Positions 14,507 to 15,162 of a stretch of DNA of 15,162 nucleotides are shown here, piece by piece. Under the pieces are notes generated by a model that did no database searches, was not told the origin of the DNA, and saw nothing but the letters and a program-made list of their open reading frames with translations. The stretch's first letter is position 1. The number at the start of each line of letters is the position of its first letter. The stretch comes from an uncultured Oribacterium sp. Its GTDB lineage: Bacteria; Bacillota; Clostridia; Lachnospirales; Lachnospiraceae. The translations under genes were made by a program, and so were the position numbers. The stretch lies in assembly GCA_934279105.1 (NCBI GenBank), contig CAKQWR010000029.1, positions 1 through 15,162 on the forward strand, in the 5' to 3' direction.

Positions 14507-15162
14507 TTACGACGTGCCGTCACATTGACCCACTCGCCCTGATGGTTGACTTCCAGAACTTCCCAGATGTCCTCATGCTGACGGAAGGCTTCAAGCACCT
14601 CTGCCTCACGCTGGTCGAGGATACCGGAGGTGATGAAGAGACCATCCTTCTTCAGAAGTGGTCCAACCTCGCCGGTCAGCAGTACGATGACCGGTGCCAG
14701 AATGTTCGCAGCCACGATGTCATACTTGCCGAGCCCCATGCGGTTCTTGATATCCTCATCGCCGATCACATTGCCCACTACCATATCGAAGCAGCTCTCC
14801 GGGAGTTCGTTTGCCTTCAGGTTATCATGCACAGCCGGAACCGCTTCCTCATCGAGGTCGGTGCCATACACATGGCCAGCGCCGAGCTTCAGTGCAGTGA
14901 TACCGAGGATACCCGAGCCGGTGCCGATATCTGCGATTTCGTCGCCTGCCTGCATATACTTCTGCAGCTGACGGATGCAGAGCTGCGTTGTCTCGTGCAT
15001 GCCGGTGCCGAAGGCGGTACCCGGATCGATTTCGATGACGAGCTTCTCCTTATCTTCCTCCGGAACCTCCTCCCAGGTCGGCTTGATCAGGAGATCACCG
15101 ACGGTAAACGGATGGAAGAAGGTCTTCCAGTTATTGATCCAGTCCTTATCCTCCGTATCCGA
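14503..15162 (-). CDS. prmA: Ribosomal protein L11 methyltransferase PrmA (5' end outside window)
   Basis: PrmA trimethylates lysines and the N-terminus of ribosomal protein L11, using SAM. The frame is open from the window edge to the TAA at 14503, giving 219 visible residues, so the true start is beyond position 15162. Visible marks in order are KDWINNWKTFFHP and LLIKPTWEE at the end of the N-terminal domain, DPGTAFGTGMHETT, SAM motif DIGTGSGILGITALKLGA, acidic motif GTDLDEEAV and the substrate-side NILAPVIVLL. The methionine at 14998-15000 is internal (GTGMHETT) and is not the start. The gene converges on thiI and shares its terminator. About 95-100 N-terminal residues are missing from view, judging by the usual length of about 310-320. 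Confidence 0.95.
   Translation of the reverse strand, partial: SDTEDKDWINNWKTFFHPFTVGDLLIKPTWEEVPEEDKEKLVIEIDPGTAFGTGMHETTQLCIRQLQKYMQAGDEIADIGTGSGILGITALKLGAGHVYGTDLDEEAVPAVHDNLKANELPESCFDMVVGNVIGDEDIKNRMGLGKYDIVAANILAPVIVLLTGEVGPLLKKDGLFITSGILDQREAEVLEAFRQHEDIWEVLEVNHQGEWVNVTARRK

Noticed and set aside
14503..15000. Methionine at 15000 as the start of prmA
   Set aside because: The frame stays open to the window edge and encodes clear PrmA sequence (DWINNW, IKPTWEE) upstream. This methionine is inside the GTGMHETT motif.

Overview
This window looks like core chromosome from a Gram-positive anaerobe of the class Clostridia, most plausibly the family Lachnospiraceae. The protein types support this: an IreB/YrzL protein, RNase J, an M16C presequence-protease-like peptidase without a signal peptide, a short HPr-family protein without the active histidine, and the era-recO and yrzL-yrrK-yrzB-yrrM-yrrO gene orders. 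The DNA is fairly GC-rich for Clostridia. No transposase, integrase, phage gene, CRISPR array, rRNA or tRNA was seen. The genus cannot be fixed from the sequence alone.

Layout. Most genes lie on the minus strand and are read from right to left. From right to left: a 5'-truncated prmA (-) converges on thiI (+) at a strong two-way terminator. An HPr-like gene (+) with its own promoter and terminator lies upstream of thiI. It diverges from mtaB (-) across 74 bases that hold two overlapping promoters. mtaB is followed by ireB and a rho-independent terminator. A long co-directional run then follows: ruvX, a yrzB-like DUF1292 gene, rnj (RNase J), a shortened mltG-like gene, trmR, trhP and a ydcF-like gene. 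These are tightly packed, with TTGA or short overlaps and gaps of 3 to 92 bases. After a 123-base gap come an M16C peptidase gene, era and recO. These three are also tightly coupled, with an ATGA overlap and then a 5-base gap.

How the genes fit together. The central block corresponds to the Bacillus subtilis order yrzL-yrrK-yrzB-yrrL-yrrM-yrrN/yrrO. Two things differ: rnj sits between yrzB and the mltG position, and the mltG product has kept its membrane anchor and LysM-like region but lost the catalytic YceG domain. The window is rich in tRNA modification: MtaB (ms2t6A37), ThiI (s4U8) and the TrhP plus TrmR pair (ho5U34 then mo5U34). It also carries translation and RNA maintenance (Era, PrmA, RNase J), DNA repair (RecO), the RuvX (YqgF) protein and signalling or cell-envelope functions (IreB, HPr-like, YdcF-like, MltG-like).

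Most of the window is housekeeping. No wholly new system is evident. The points most worth a second look are the Crh-like HPr without its histidine, the catalytically empty MltG in the mltG position, the 131-residue basic extension on RNase J with a possible internal start, a long inverted repeat ahead of the yrzB-rnj genes, and a terminator whose stem contains the stop codons of two converging genes.
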